The notes beneath the pieces are model-generated. The model was not told where the DNA came from. It did no database searches and saw nothing but the letters and a program-made list of their open reading frames with translations. Both the position numbers and the translations under genes were made by a program. Shown here in pieces: positions 17,207 through 25,566 of a DNA stretch of 64,000 bases. Source of the DNA: a bacterium (lineage in GTDB: Bacteria > Elusimicrobiota > Elusimicrobia > UBA1565 > UBA9628); contig JAKAQO010000001.1 in the NCBI GenBank assembly GCA_021822495.1, positions 310,001 to 374,000 of the forward strand, read 5' to 3'. Each line of letters begins with the position of its first letter. Position 1 is the stretch's first letter.

Positions 17207-17619
17207 GGGGAAATTCTCCCCGCGCCTTCTTGGACGCCCGGGCGGGCGGAAATGTCCTCAATTAAGGTCAGACGCGGATCGGAAAGGCCGGGTTCGGAGG
17301 GAAAAAGCGAAATTTTAAGGCAACGGACGCGAATATCCCGCCCCCGTAACTGGCCCGAAAAAGTTACGCTTCTTAAACCCTCGGTTGAGAACCTCAGCGA
17401 ACAGGCTTTCGAGCAATCGAAATCTTTTTTAACGAAGAGCTTCCCGCACAAGAGATCGCAGAAAGCCTTCTCTCCGGAAGAATCGGGCAAAACGCCCAAA
17501 AATTCTCTCGACGCGGGATTCCAGTAGAGAACGCGCTCCCCCTCGGAGACGACGACTCCATCCTCGAGGCTCTCAAACAACTCCCCCATATTTTCGAGAA
17601 GGTCTTTGGCGCAAGGCAT
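17203..17619 (-). CDS. Stand-alone PAS protein with four-cysteine cluster
   Basis: A 138-residue PAS-like protein without kinase or output domain. The PAS start is ELFESLEDGVVVSEGERVLYWNPAS. A Cys-X3-Cys-X10-Cys-X3-Cys arrangement follows (FCDLLCG ... DCSKACS), which could bind a metal or act as a redox switch; this is inference. It is the first gene of the signalling island and overlaps the OmpR-like regulator gene. It may be a sensor input for that regulator or the nearby kinases. Confidence 0.75.
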   Translation of the reverse strand: MPCAKDLLENMGELFESLEDGVVVSEGERVLYWNPASREFLGVLPDSSGEKAFCDLLCGKLFVKKDFDCSKACSLRFSTEGLRSVTFSGQLRGRDIRVRCLKISLFPSEPGLSDPRLTLIEDISARPGVQEGAGRISP

Positions 17620-17722
17620 ACGCCCTCCGAACTAAAAACCAAACAGACCGCCAAAAGCGAGTGTAACAGGGCGCTTCTCCTTCGTCAAGACCCAGAAAAG
17701 GCCCATTTGCTAGAATAGCCTC

Positions 17723-18589
17723 ATGATGAATCTTATTTTTTCTCTCGCATTGATACTCCAACCTTCTTTTGCCGCGGTAAAACCACGACGCACTCCCCCG
17801 TTTCACAAAGTCCTCATCGTTATTTTTGAGAACACCAACTACAAAGACGCGGCCAAGCAACCCTTTATGGCTTCTCTTGCTAAAAAAGGGGCTCTCCTTA
17901 AAAATTATCACGCCGTCACACATCCATCTCTTCCCAACTATCTCGCTTTAACATCGGGAAGCTCCTGGAAAATTAATTCTGATGACGACGTTTCCCTCAA
18001 CGTCCGCCATATTGGCGACTTGCTAAATGAAGCCCACAAAAGCTGGAAGGTTTACGCCGAAGCCTATCCCGGAAAATCGGGAAAATGCTTTTTAGGTTCC
18101 TATGCCGGAACCTACGCGCGAAAACACGTGCCCCTGCTGAGCTATCAAGACGTTCAGAAAACTCCGGCTCTCTGCGATAAAATCGTCAACGCAAACGAAT
18201 TTGCGCGGGACTTTAAAAAGAAAGCCCTGCCGGATTTCGCGCTCTACATTCCCGACTTAAAGAACGACGCCCACAACACCGACGTCCGCTACGCGGACCA
18301 CTGGTTTAAAAAGACGTTTGGGCCGCTATTGACCCACTGGCCCAAAGATGAGCTTCTCGTCTTTACTTTCGATGAGGACGGCTCTTATAATCTCCGCACT
18401 CGCGGATATAACAAAAGCGCCAACCGAGTTTTAACCGTTTTATACGGGGCAGGCGTACGCCCTGGCGCGGCTTCCCGAAAGTGGTATGACCACTACAGCC
18501 TGCTCAAAACCGTGGAAGCCGCCTTGGGGCTTAAAAGTTTAGGGCAAAAAGACCAAAGCGCCCGTCCCATTGACGACGTTTGGAAGTAA
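17723..18589 (+). CDS. Secreted phosphoesterase-family (acid phosphatase-like) protein
   Basis: Exported member of the phosphoesterase family that includes phospholipase C-like and acid phosphatases (alkaline-phosphatase-like fold). The 288-residue protein has a signal peptide (MMNLIFSLALILQPSFAA) and the family blocks VLIVIFENTNY, THPSLPNYLALTSGS, YIPDLKNDAHNTDV, ELLVFTFDEDGS and DHYSLLKTVEAALGL, which hold the presumed metal ligands. It is monocistronic between minus-strand genes. An extended -10 (TGCTAGAAT, 17708-17716) lies so close to the ATG that the mRNA may have almost no leader. The physiological substrate is unknown. Confidence 0.85.
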   Translation: MMNLIFSLALILQPSFAAVKPRRTPPFHKVLIVIFENTNYKDAAKQPFMASLAKKGALLKNYHAVTHPSLPNYLALTSGSSWKINSDDDVSLNVRHIGDLLNEAHKSWKVYAEAYPGKSGKCFLGSYAGTYARKHVPLLSYQDVQKTPALCDKIVNANEFARDFKKKALPDFALYIPDLKNDAHNTDVRYADHWFKKTFGPLLTHWPKDELLVFTFDEDGSYNLRTRGYNKSANRVLTVLYGAGVRPGAASRKWYDHYSLLKTVEAALGLKSLGQKDQSARPIDDVWK

Positions 18590-18596
18590 CCCCTAA

Positions 18597-19265
18597 TCAG
18601 GATTTTGTCGCAATCAACTGCGGCCAGATAGGTACCAGCGAATTAATGAAGGAATTGGTAATGTCGGTAATCGCGGATAAACGATCCAGCCCCTGATACG
18701 TCATCGAGGCCGACCAAAGAATTTGACCGCTCTGAACATCCACCATGCGAGACACCATCGAAACCTGGGCCGCCGAAGTGACAATTTGAGAGCCTGGAAC
18801 GCCCATGACCGCGCCTTGGGAATAGACGTTACTTCCGGGAATCGGGGTCATTCCGTAGCCGTACATCCCGGGATATCCAACCGCTGGATAACCCGCCGCT
18901 CCGGTCACGACGTAACTTTGGCTGGGCGCGCTTGCGACCACGCTCCCCACAAATAAAGCGTCCACCCCCAGGATTTTTCCCACTTGATGAACGGTCGAGG
19001 GATCTAAAATTCCCGAAGCGGCCAAATGATTCTCATTAAGAATGGCCTGGAGTTGCTGCCTTTCAATTACGTTCGCCCCGTGCGCCACCAAGGCCTGGGC
19101 CATCATGTCCGCAGCGGCGTTTCCATCGGAACCGCTAAAACTCACAACCGCGACCCGTTTAATCGAGGCGAAATCGAAATGCGGGTTGTAAGCGACATTG
19201 GGCGCCGAGGAACAGCCAATGACGGCGGCGGAAACAAGTAAAAGAAAAAAAGAGGTAATTTTCAT
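18597..19265 (-). CDS. CsgG-like lipoprotein
   Basis: The 222-residue protein has a lipobox (SAAVIGC) at its N-terminus, so it is a lipoprotein. The core FDFASIKRVAVVSFSG, then VIERQQLQAILNE and VGKILGVDALFVGSVV match the CsgG/HfaB-type family, whose members assist secretion or form outer-membrane assemblies. A Gly/Tyr/Pro-rich insert (YPAVGYPGMYGYGMTP) interrupts the domain. It starts at the stop of the TPR gene (TAATG overlap), so the two form a pair. No curli-type subunit gene is nearby. Confidence 0.8.
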   Translation of the reverse strand: MKITSFFLLLVSAAVIGCSSAPNVAYNPHFDFASIKRVAVVSFSGSDGNAAADMMAQALVAHGANVIERQQLQAILNENHLAASGILDPSTVHQVGKILGVDALFVGSVVASAPSQSYVVTGAAGYPAVGYPGMYGYGMTPIPGSNVYSQGAVMGVPGSQIVTSAAQVSMVSRMVDVQSGQILWSASMTYQGLDRLSAITDITNSFINSLVPIWPQLIATKS

Positions 19266-19732
19266 TAGGGTTTTTTCTTAGTCTTGACGACAAATTTAGG
19301 GTCTATATGATGAATGTGAAGGAGAGCCGTGTTTTTCATTTCCGGATCGGTCGCCCAATTATAACATTCCTGCCATTCCTTGAGCGCCTTTTTGGATTCC
19401 TTACGGTACTCATAAATCAAGCCGAGCATATAATGGCCTTCGACGAGCTTCGGATCAATTTTTACGGCCTCTTCAAAAGCGTGTCTTGAATCCGCGTAGC
19501 GCTTCATTTTTTTAAAAATAAAGCCCAGTTGAACTTCCAATTCCGCATTTTTGGGATATTTTTTGGCGGCCTCTTGAATAACGTCTTTCGCCTGAACTAA
19601 ATCGGCGCTGACGGCGGGGGAAGGACTCGCTGATTTCGCGACTCCGGACGTTTTTTGAGCCCTTAAAGGCGCTGTTCCGGCGAAGACAAAAAGAGAGATA
19701 AGCGCGAAAGTTTTAAAAGAAATCAATTTCAT
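19265..19732 (-). CDS. Exported TPR protein
   Basis: The 155-residue protein has a signal peptide (LISLFVFAGTAPLRAQ) followed by about two to three TPR units (ELEVQLGFIFKKMKRYADSR, LVEGHYMLGLIYEYRKESKK) and a basic tail (KTKKKP). The start is supported by GGAGG. It overlaps the CsgG-like lipoprotein gene by one base and is probably its periplasmic partner; that pairing is inferred from gene order. Confidence 0.8.
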   Translation of the reverse strand: MKLISFKTFALISLFVFAGTAPLRAQKTSGVAKSASPSPAVSADLVQAKDVIQEAAKKYPKNAELEVQLGFIFKKMKRYADSRHAFEEAVKIDPKLVEGHYMLGLIYEYRKESKKALKEWQECYNWATDPEMKNTALLHIHHIDPKFVVKTKKKP

Positions 19733-19754
19733 AACGACCTCCTAGAATTTAATC

Positions 19755-20051
19755 TTAGCAAATTCCAATTTCGTTTAAGATTCGTGGAATGTCGGCCAGC
19801 TTTACCCCGCTCTTCCAAACTCCCTCGGGATAAACAAAGAGGTTCGGCCCTTGAGCGCATAAATCCAGGCATCCCGAACTCGCAATCCGAATCTTTCCTT
19901 TAAGCCCCGCCGCTTTAACCGCTTCTTTAAGGGCCTGACAGACTTCCGCCCCGCCCTCGGAAAAACTGGCGCAAGAGGGGCGCCCGTCTTCTCGCTTATT
20001 GACGCAAACAAAAACCGTTTTTTGATAGGGAATTTTTTTTCGCTCCATCAC
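19755..20051 (-). CDS. Thioredoxin-fold (2Fe-2S) ferredoxin-like protein
   Basis: A 98-residue small redox protein. The four expected cluster cysteines are visible: Cys in VFVCVNK, Cys about 11 residues later (GRPSCAS), and the Cys-X3-Cys of SSGCLDLCAQGPN. An additional Cys (AEVCQAL) lies between. The GPN and FVYPEGVW segment is typical of the (2Fe-2S) ferredoxin family also found as a subunit of NADH-linked hydrogenases and dehydrogenases. Here it stands alone, with no dehydrogenase gene beside it. Confidence 0.88.
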   Translation of the reverse strand: MMERKKIPYQKTVFVCVNKREDGRPSCASFSEGGAEVCQALKEAVKAAGLKGKIRIASSGCLDLCAQGPNLFVYPEGVWKSGVKLADIPRILNEIGIC

Positions 20052-20133
20052 GCAATCTCTTTCAGTTTACCGAAATATTTTTCCACTCCAAAGTTCTTCA
20101 AACGCCTTTCGTCAATAAAATTATAGAGAAAAA

Positions 20134-21216
20134 TTATCTCTTAGGCTTGGGTTCCGAGGGAACAGGAACGCCCGGAGGAAGCAAAAATTCCAGCGCCGTT
20201 TGCCGGTTATAATCAGTTTTTCGAGCGGCAAAATCAAAACGGGCCAGGACGCGGCCCAGGGGTTTTCCCTGTTCCATTCTCCAAGCCCTGAGCTCAAAGG
20301 TGGTCGAAAACATCTCCCCCCGAACGCTTTCAATTTCCACCCAAAGAACGCGGTCATTCCAGGGACGCATCATTTCGAACATCTGTTTTTGATATTCCGC
20401 GTATTCCGCGTCTTTCATGCGTCCGGTGGTCGCAGCGTTAAAAATCAAAAGCCCCATATCTCCTTCCGCCGGAATGTTTTTAGCCAAAAATTCCGGCGCG
20501 TTTTGGGCCTGACAAGGAAAGATTTGGACGAGTTCCGTATCTTGGGACAGAAGATTGATGAATTTTTCCGCGTCTTCATCGAATTCGTCAATGGCCGCCA
20601 TCTGCTCCGGCAAAAAAGAAGCGGTCAGCCAACGGCGATGGTTAATGTCGTGAATGTCCAAGGGCTGGGAATCAAGGCCGATGCGGGCCTCAAGCAACTC
20701 GGAATTGAAACCCTTGACTTCGCGCAACAAATCCATGGTCATATTGAGACCTGCTCCGGCGTTGACCTCGACCATGTAATAAGAAAACCCTACGGTCTGG
20801 AAAAAGAGCTGCGCGAGTGGCGGCCACAAAAGATTTCGCGCCGGAAGATAAACCCGGCGTTCGGCCTTCTTTAAGTTTTCAAAAAAACTTTGGGGCGGAT
20901 CTTTTAAAAATTGAAGGAGCCCGGTTGCGGGATCGGCCTCCGCAGTTCCGCCACAGGAGGGGAAATAGGGAACCAAGGGGTTTTCGGCGTCGCTTAAAGC
21001 TTCATAGTGGACGGCGGAAATAAAAACTCCCCAGGCCTCAGCCCAGTGGACGAACTCGCGTTTCTCCCAAGACTTAAGGGTGTGCTTCCACCAGGGAGGA
21101 TCCCCTTTCTTTAGTTCCGACAGCAAACAGGTAAGCATCCCGCGCGTGACTGGGAGTAAAGCGGCGCCTTGAGCGGCGCGTTCAAGCTGCTGGATAAAGA
21201 CCGCTTTCTCAATCAT
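20134..21216 (-). CDS. DUF2332-family protein
   Basis: The 360-residue cytoplasmic protein resembles DUF2332. Recognisable blocks are SAVHYEALSDAENPLVPYFP near residue 70, VEVNAGAGLNMTMDLL (a glycine-rich motif like the SAM-binding loop of methyltransferases), and GLDSQPLDIHDINHRRWLTA followed by FLPEQMAAIDEF. The biochemical role of the family is not established; methyltransferase-like folding is inference. The C-terminus (PSEPKPKR) is short and basic. It lies next to a tRNA-Val gene transcribed in the same direction from upstream. Confidence 0.65.
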   Translation of the reverse strand: MIEKAVFIQQLERAAQGAALLPVTRGMLTCLLSELKKGDPPWWKHTLKSWEKREFVHWAEAWGVFISAVHYEALSDAENPLVPYFPSCGGTAEADPATGLLQFLKDPPQSFFENLKKAERRVYLPARNLLWPPLAQLFFQTVGFSYYMVEVNAGAGLNMTMDLLREVKGFNSELLEARIGLDSQPLDIHDINHRRWLTASFLPEQMAAIDEFDEDAEKFINLLSQDTELVQIFPCQAQNAPEFLAKNIPAEGDMGLLIFNAATTGRMKDAEYAEYQKQMFEMMRPWNDRVLWVEIESVRGEMFSTTFELRAWRMEQGKPLGRVLARFDFAARKTDYNRQTALEFLLPPGVPVPSEPKPKR

Positions 21217-21250
21217 AAAAAAAGAGGAGTCAAGCCCCCTCTTAAAAACG

Positions 21251-21322
21251 TGCCCAGTATAGGATTTGAACCTATGACCTTTCCCATGTCAAGGGAACGC
21301 GCTACCACTGCGCCAACTGGGC
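21251..21322 (-). tRNA. tRNA-Val (anticodon GAC)
   Basis: A 72-nt cloverleaf reads cleanly on the minus strand. The acceptor stem is GCCCAGT/ACTGGGC, the D-arm stem GCGC/GCGC with loop AGTGGTA, and the anticodon stem TTCCC/GGGAA with loop TTGACAT (anticodon GAC, valine). The variable loop is AGGTC and the T-arm ATAGG-TTCAAAT-CCTAT. The CCA end is not encoded. A REP-like palindrome lies 19 bp beyond its 5' end. Confidence 0.95.
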
Positions 21323-21340
21323 GTTAAGCTATTTTACTAT

Positions 21341-21362
21341 AAAAAAAGGGACAGTCCCCTTA
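21341..21362. repeat. REP-like palindrome beside tRNA-Val
   Basis: An A-run followed by GGGACAGTCCCC and TT, one base short of the full GGGGACAGTCCCC core. It lies between the tRNA and the PH-domain membrane protein gene and is a member of the family seen at 10539, 22048 and 44573. Confidence 0.75.
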
Positions 21363-21423
21363 TTACAAAAGCTCGCGCGCCACAAAAAGATTGACGGCGT
21401 CGGGATATGTTTTTTTAAAGTGA

Positions 21424-22020
21424 TTAATTTTTCTCAGCTTCATTTTGCGCACGTCTGATTTTCTCATAGACCTCTTTTGCCTTTTCAATAGTATCGAAAT
21501 TTGGAACGGCCAGGAGATTTAGGCCAGGCCACCATCCCGTATTAATCCACATATATCGCGGGTTGATTCGCCCAAAGCTTATGGTCCCCCTTTCATCTGA
21601 TCTTTCGGCTAAAGAAATATCCGACAGCGTTTTGAGATTTAAGGTTTTAACCTGGCGGCTTAAAAGACCAGAAATGATGATCACTCGTTGATTCGTCAAA
21701 CCGTAAATAATTTTTCTTCGTTGCGAGGCATCTGCGAAGAAACGTCCTATGATCATATAAAGGCCAAGGAGAACAAAGGGTATTCCAAAGAGCCTGAATA
21801 AAAAAGGCGCATGGTTCCTAAAAACAATAATCTCCCAGAAAACGGCGAATCCGCCCCACATCAAACTAAACGGAATAAGAAAAGCGTCAGTTCCACGCAG
21901 AAAAATGCCTTGTTTCGGTCTTCCACTCCAAAGCAGTTTTTCATTTGGACCAAGTTCTAATTTTATTTTTTGTTCAGCTTCTTGCGCCGCGGCCCAGTCT
22001 TCCGTTTGATTATCAAACAT
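21424..22020 (-). CDS. Membrane protein with bacterial PH-like domain
   Basis: The 198-residue protein has LGPNEKLLWSGRPKQGIFLRG near the N-terminus. Two membrane helices follow (about 48-68 and 74-95). The soluble domain begins RRKIIYGLTNQRVIIISGLL and continues LKTLNLKTLSDISL. This layout is that of the bacterial PH-domain (YdbT-like) membrane proteins, whose role is not defined. It is separated from the kdtA operon by a REP palindrome and looks monocistronic. Confidence 0.8.
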   Translation of the reverse strand: MFDNQTEDWAAAQEAEQKIKLELGPNEKLLWSGRPKQGIFLRGTDAFLIPFSLMWGGFAVFWEIIVFRNHAPFLFRLFGIPFVLLGLYMIIGRFFADASQRRKIIYGLTNQRVIIISGLLSRQVKTLNLKTLSDISLAERSDERGTISFGRINPRYMWINTGWWPGLNLLAVPNFDTIEKAKEVYEKIRRAQNEAEKN

Positions 22021-22045
22021 TTTCCCCCTCCTTTGAGGTTTACAT

Positions 22046-23995
22046 CTAAAAAGGGGACAGTCCCCTTTTTTTAATCGCCTCCAGCGTTCTATTGGAAACT
22101 CCCCTAAAACTTTCAGCTATCGCCTGGGCCGCCTGGGCCGATTGTCTCTGCCGCTCTGGATCATTCAACAAAAGAGTCAGACAACCCGCCAAAGCGTCCG
22201 CATCTTGAACTTTAAAGCCCGCTCCTTTTGAGATAAGTCTCTCGGCCAATTCCAAACTTGAATCAATCGAGGGCCCAAAAGCCAGAGGACTTCCCTCCAA
22301 AGCCGGCTCAATCAAGCTGTGTCCCCCTAAGGAAATCAAGGTACCGCCGATAAAAGTCAAGAGAGCCCCCTGGTAAAAGCCGGAGAGAAGCCCCAGGCGG
22401 TCCAAGACCAGGCAAGCGATATCCTGAGAAACCGCATTCTCCAACTCTGAATAAAAAACGTAAGAAATCCCTTTTTGATTAAGAAGCCCCGCCAGTTCCC
22501 GCGCGCGCTCGACGTGACGCGGGGCCATCACGAGTTTTAAGTTCAAAAGAGAAGCGCGCACTCGGACAAAAGACTCAAGGAGTATCTCTTCTTCTTTCAA
22601 ATGGGTGCTGGCCGCCACCCAAAAAGGCGCGTTTTCCCAACGAAGATTTTGAAACGCCTCTTTCGCTTCAGTTCTGGCGGGCGAAGAAACGCGGTCATAT
22701 TTTAAGTTTCCCGCGACGAAAATTTTACCGGGGTCCACTCCCAGAATTTTAAACCGCTCGGCGTCTCTCTCGGTCTGGGCCGCAATCAATGATATCCGCC
22801 TTAAAAAAGGCCGCGCAAGAAAAGAAAACTTTTGGTAGCGAGAAAAACTTCTCTCGCTTAAAGCCGCGCTGACTAAAATGACGGGAATGTCTCGCGAAAA
22901 AGACAGGGCGATTAAATGCGGCCACAATTCCGTCTCAACCACGATCAAGGCTTTGGGGCTAATTCGGTTTAAAGTTCTTCTCACCGCCGGAAAAAAGTCC
23001 AGGGGAGACATAAAAGCAAAATCAGAAAAATCTAATTTTTGGGCGCGAGTTTTTCCCTGAGCGTTAGTAGAACTTAAACCCACCGCGTATTCCGGGTACC
23101 GGGCCTTAATGAGGCGTATCAAGGGCTCAACCGCCGAAACCTCGCCGGCCGAAGCGGCGTGAACCCAAAGGACGCGCCGACCGGAGGCCTTGACGTTTTC
23201 GGGCAAGCGCAGAAAACCCAGGCGCTCCTTGATTTCATCTTGAAGCCCCCAAAGGACGCGCCTTCGGCTGGAGAATAAAAACTTAAGGACAAAAAACAAA
23301 GACAGGGGAAAGGCGAGAATATTTTCAAGAAAAAGAACCAGCCGCGCAATCCAGGGGCCGGATGAACTCTGAACCCAGTCTGAAGCCTTAAGACTTGTCT
23401 TTGAGAGCTCCTCGGCTAATTCTTTGGCCTTTAAGTCTAAATCATCGTCAGGCCCCACCTCAACCGGTTTTCCGTAAGCCACGGCGGCGCGCCCAAAGGG
23501 AAGCGGAACCTGATATCCGTCCCAGCTTTTTTTAAGGACGATTTTACGGGAAAGAAAATTCGCCGTCGGCAAAATAGGAACGCCCAATTTTTGCGCGAGA
23601 AAAACCGCCCCGCGCTTGACCTCTTCTTTCGGGCCCTTGGGGCCGTCGGGAGTAATTCCCAAATTCCAGCCCTCAGCGGTCAAGCGCATCATTTCTTTGA
23701 GGGCCGCGGAAGCGTTTCTGGAGGAAGAACCGCGAGAAGCGCGAATTTTGGAGAGACTCATGACTTTGGCGATCATCTCCCCGTCGCGACTGAGGCTGAC
23801 CAAGACCGAAAGATTATCTCCGCGGTGACTGGTCGTAAAAAACATCTGCTGGCTGTGCCAGAAAGCGTAAACAAAACGCCGGTTTTGAGCGCGCAAAGAC
23901 GCCCTTTTTTCTTCGCCCAGGACTTTAAGGCTTGTCGTCCACTTGACGAGAGTGAGATAAAGATAAGCCAAATACGGCGCCAGCCGCCGCAGCAA
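22046..23995 (-). CDS. kdtA: Fusion of DUF374 acyltransferase and Kdo transferase
   Basis: One chain carries two lipid A-linked functions. Residues about 20-190 are a DUF374/LPLAT-type acyltransferase-like domain (YAFWHSQQM, SLSRDGEMIA, ITPDGPKGP). Residues about 230-645 are KdtA/WaaA, which transfers Kdo from CMP-Kdo to lipid A precursor. KdtA motifs present are HAASAGEVSAVEPLI, VVETELWPHLIAL, VMAPRHVERA and GGHSLIEPALEGSP. I place the start at TTG 23995 (GGAG upstream, two bases after the previous stop); the ATG at 24085 would overlap the previous gene by 89 bp. The last codons and the TAG come from a REP palindrome (ending RGLSPF). It is the last gene of the yajC-secDF operon and acts at the inner membrane. 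Confidence 0.9.
   Translation of the reverse strand: MLRRLAPYLAYLYLTLVKWTTSLKVLGEEKRASLRAQNRRFVYAFWHSQQMFFTTSHRGDNLSVLVSLSRDGEMIAKVMSLSKIRASRGSSSRNASAALKEMMRLTAEGWNLGITPDGPKGPKEEVKRGAVFLAQKLGVPILPTANFLSRKIVLKKSWDGYQVPLPFGRAAVAYGKPVEVGPDDDLDLKAKELAEELSKTSLKASDWVQSSSGPWIARLVLFLENILAFPLSLFFVLKFLFSSRRRVLWGLQDEIKERLGFLRLPENVKASGRRVLWVHAASAGEVSAVEPLIRLIKARYPEYAVGLSSTNAQGKTRAQKLDFSDFAFMSPLDFFPAVRRTLNRISPKALIVVETELWPHLIALSFSRDIPVILVSAALSERSFSRYQKFSFLARPFLRRISLIAAQTERDAERFKILGVDPGKIFVAGNLKYDRVSSPARTEAKEAFQNLRWENAPFWVAASTHLKEEEILLESFVRVRASLLNLKLVMAPRHVERARELAGLLNQKGISYVFYSELENAVSQDIACLVLDRLGLLSGFYQGALLTFIGGTLISLGGHSLIEPALEGSPLAFGPSIDSSLELAERLISKGAGFKVQDADALAGCLTLLLNDPERQRQSAQAAQAIAESFRGVSNRTLEAIKKRGLSPF
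22048..22070. repeat. REP-like palindrome forming the end of kdtA
   Basis: AAAAAGGGGACAGTCCCC followed by TTTTT, a perfect inverted repeat around the central trinucleotide. The kdtA reading frame enters it and stops at TAG on its far side. It could fold as a stem followed by T residues in the kdtA transcript, so a terminator role is possible. Confidence 0.85.
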
Positions 23996-23996
23996 G

Positions 23997-24584
23997 CTAA
24001 CTCTCCGCGGAAACCGTCTCGGCGCCGGGCTCGCGAACGGGCTGAGGCTTTGATTTTTTCTTCTTAATCTTAGAAACCCAAGCAAGCGAAGCGACCGAAG
24101 ACAAAAGCGGCGTCAGGCGCCCGTCCTGAAAACTCATTCCTATTTTGCCTGCATCCATTTTTTTAACGGCCGCTTCTTGAATTTCCGGCGCAAGGAGAAG
24201 AGAAACCGGGCTTAATTCGCAGGAATCTTTTTGAGCTTCCGAACTGATAATTTCAACCGCGAACTTCCGGCATTCCTCCAAGGCCATTTCCCAAATTAAG
24301 GTTTCATGTCCAACCGACACGGGCTCAAGCGGAGACGAGGCTTCTCCAATGGTCGCTAAGATAAGGCTATAAGCGATTCCGGAAACCGGAGAAAAAACTT
24401 TTCGGTCAGGGTCCTCAATTCCGAAAGTGTCAAAAAGAATCGCGGGCTTAAGAGATTTCGCGATTCGGTCTAAATCCCCCTGAACCGCTTCTTGAGAAAC
24501 CTCAAGCGCAAGACCGCTTTTTTTAGCGCGTCTCATAAGTTCAAAAGCGCGCAGTTGAATCTTAAATCCGACGATCTTACGCAT
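23997..24584 (-). CDS. Unknown protein between secF and kdtA
   Basis: The ATG at 24584 gives a 195-residue protein (MRKIVGFKIQLRAFELMRRA...); the longer frame reads back through secF. It is a soluble protein with predicted alternating helix and strand segments and no motif I recognise. Notable segments are KPAILFDTFGIED, PVSGIAYSLILATIGEASS and a basic, proline-containing tail (KIKKKKSKPQPV). Eight bases overlap the secF end and two bases separate it from kdtA, so it is tightly embedded in the operon. The function is unknown. Confidence 0.65.
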   Translation of the reverse strand: MRKIVGFKIQLRAFELMRRAKKSGLALEVSQEAVQGDLDRIAKSLKPAILFDTFGIEDPDRKVFSPVSGIAYSLILATIGEASSPLEPVSVGHETLIWEMALEECRKFAVEIISSEAQKDSCELSPVSLLLAPEIQEAAVKKMDAGKIGMSFQDGRLTPLLSSVASLAWVSKIKKKKSKPQPVREPGAETVSAES

Positions 24585-25563
24585 TTTTAACGGGTTTTTT
24601 GGATTTCCGTTCGTATTTTGAAGAACCGGAGTTTTTTGAGGCGACGACGGGCTTTTCATCCGGACGCCCGCGCTCATGGCGCAAGGTCCACTCGTAAACC
24701 AGGGGAGCGGCGACCGCGATGGAGGAATAAGTACCGACAATGGTGCCGAAGACCATCGCCAAAGCGAAATGATGAATCACTTTTCCGCCGAAGAAATAAA
24801 GAATGGAGACGACGATGAGCACCGTGGAGCTGGTGATAATCGTCCGTGATAAAGTTTCGTTCATACTCTCATCCATCACCTGTCTTAAAGATTCTTTCCG
24901 CATAATGCGAAGTTTTTCGCGAATGCGGTCGAAGATGACGATGGTGTCATGAATGGAATAGCCGCCGATGGTCAAGATGGCCGAAACAATCAGCAAATCC
25001 ACGTGAAAACCCATCAGGGAGAAAAACCCGTAGGTCGCCAAAACATCGTGAAAAAGGGCGATAATGCCGGCGAGGCCCCAAACCGGGTTTGCAAAGCGAA
25101 AGCCGAGATAAATAATGATGCCCGACAAGGATAAGGCAATCGCCCACAAGGCCTGTTGGAACAAATGCTTTCCCACCGCCGGGCCGACATAGGATTTGCT
25201 GTCGACATGAAAAGTATTTCCCGGCAAGGCCGCCTGCAAGTTTTTAAGCTGGGTATCAAGCGCGTCGGAGGAAGAGTTTTGATCGGAATTCTGAACGCGC
25301 ACCATGAAGGTATTGGAGCCGACGTATCGTTGAATGGCGGGGTTCGTCAAGCCCGAAGCCGTCAAGGCCTTTCTCAAATCCGAGGTGTTGATCGCCTTAT
25401 CAAAGCTCATCTGGATTTCGGTTCCGCCGGTAAAGTCAATTCCGTATTTAATGCCGCGCACCATCAAAGACACGACGCTTCCGCCCAACAAAAGCCCGGA
25501 AACGGCGAAAAATTTCCAGCGGAGTCCGAGAAAGTCGAAATGAGTTTTAGGAAATAGTTGCAT
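24577..25563 (-). CDS. secF: Protein-export membrane protein SecF
   Basis: The 328-residue subunit of the SecDF-YajC accessory complex uses the proton gradient to help pull proteins through SecYEG. It has six membrane helices, the N-terminal GIDFTGGTEIQMSF motif, the ATYGFFSLMG and SIHDTIVIFDRIRE block (with the conserved Asp/Arg) and ETLSRTIITSSTVL. It starts 3 bp after secD. Length and motif order are normal; the C-terminus has an extra basic tail. Confidence 0.97.
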   Translation of the reverse strand: MQLFPKTHFDFLGLRWKFFAVSGLLLGGSVVSLMVRGIKYGIDFTGGTEIQMSFDKAINTSDLRKALTASGLTNPAIQRYVGSNTFMVRVQNSDQNSSSDALDTQLKNLQAALPGNTFHVDSKSYVGPAVGKHLFQQALWAIALSLSGIIIYLGFRFANPVWGLAGIIALFHDVLATYGFFSLMGFHVDLLIVSAILTIGGYSIHDTIVIFDRIREKLRIMRKESLRQVMDESMNETLSRTIITSSTVLIVVSILYFFGGKVIHHFALAMVFGTIVGTYSSIAVAAPLVYEWTLRHERGRPDEKPVVASKNSGSSKYERKSKKPVKNA

Positions 25564-25566
25564 GGT

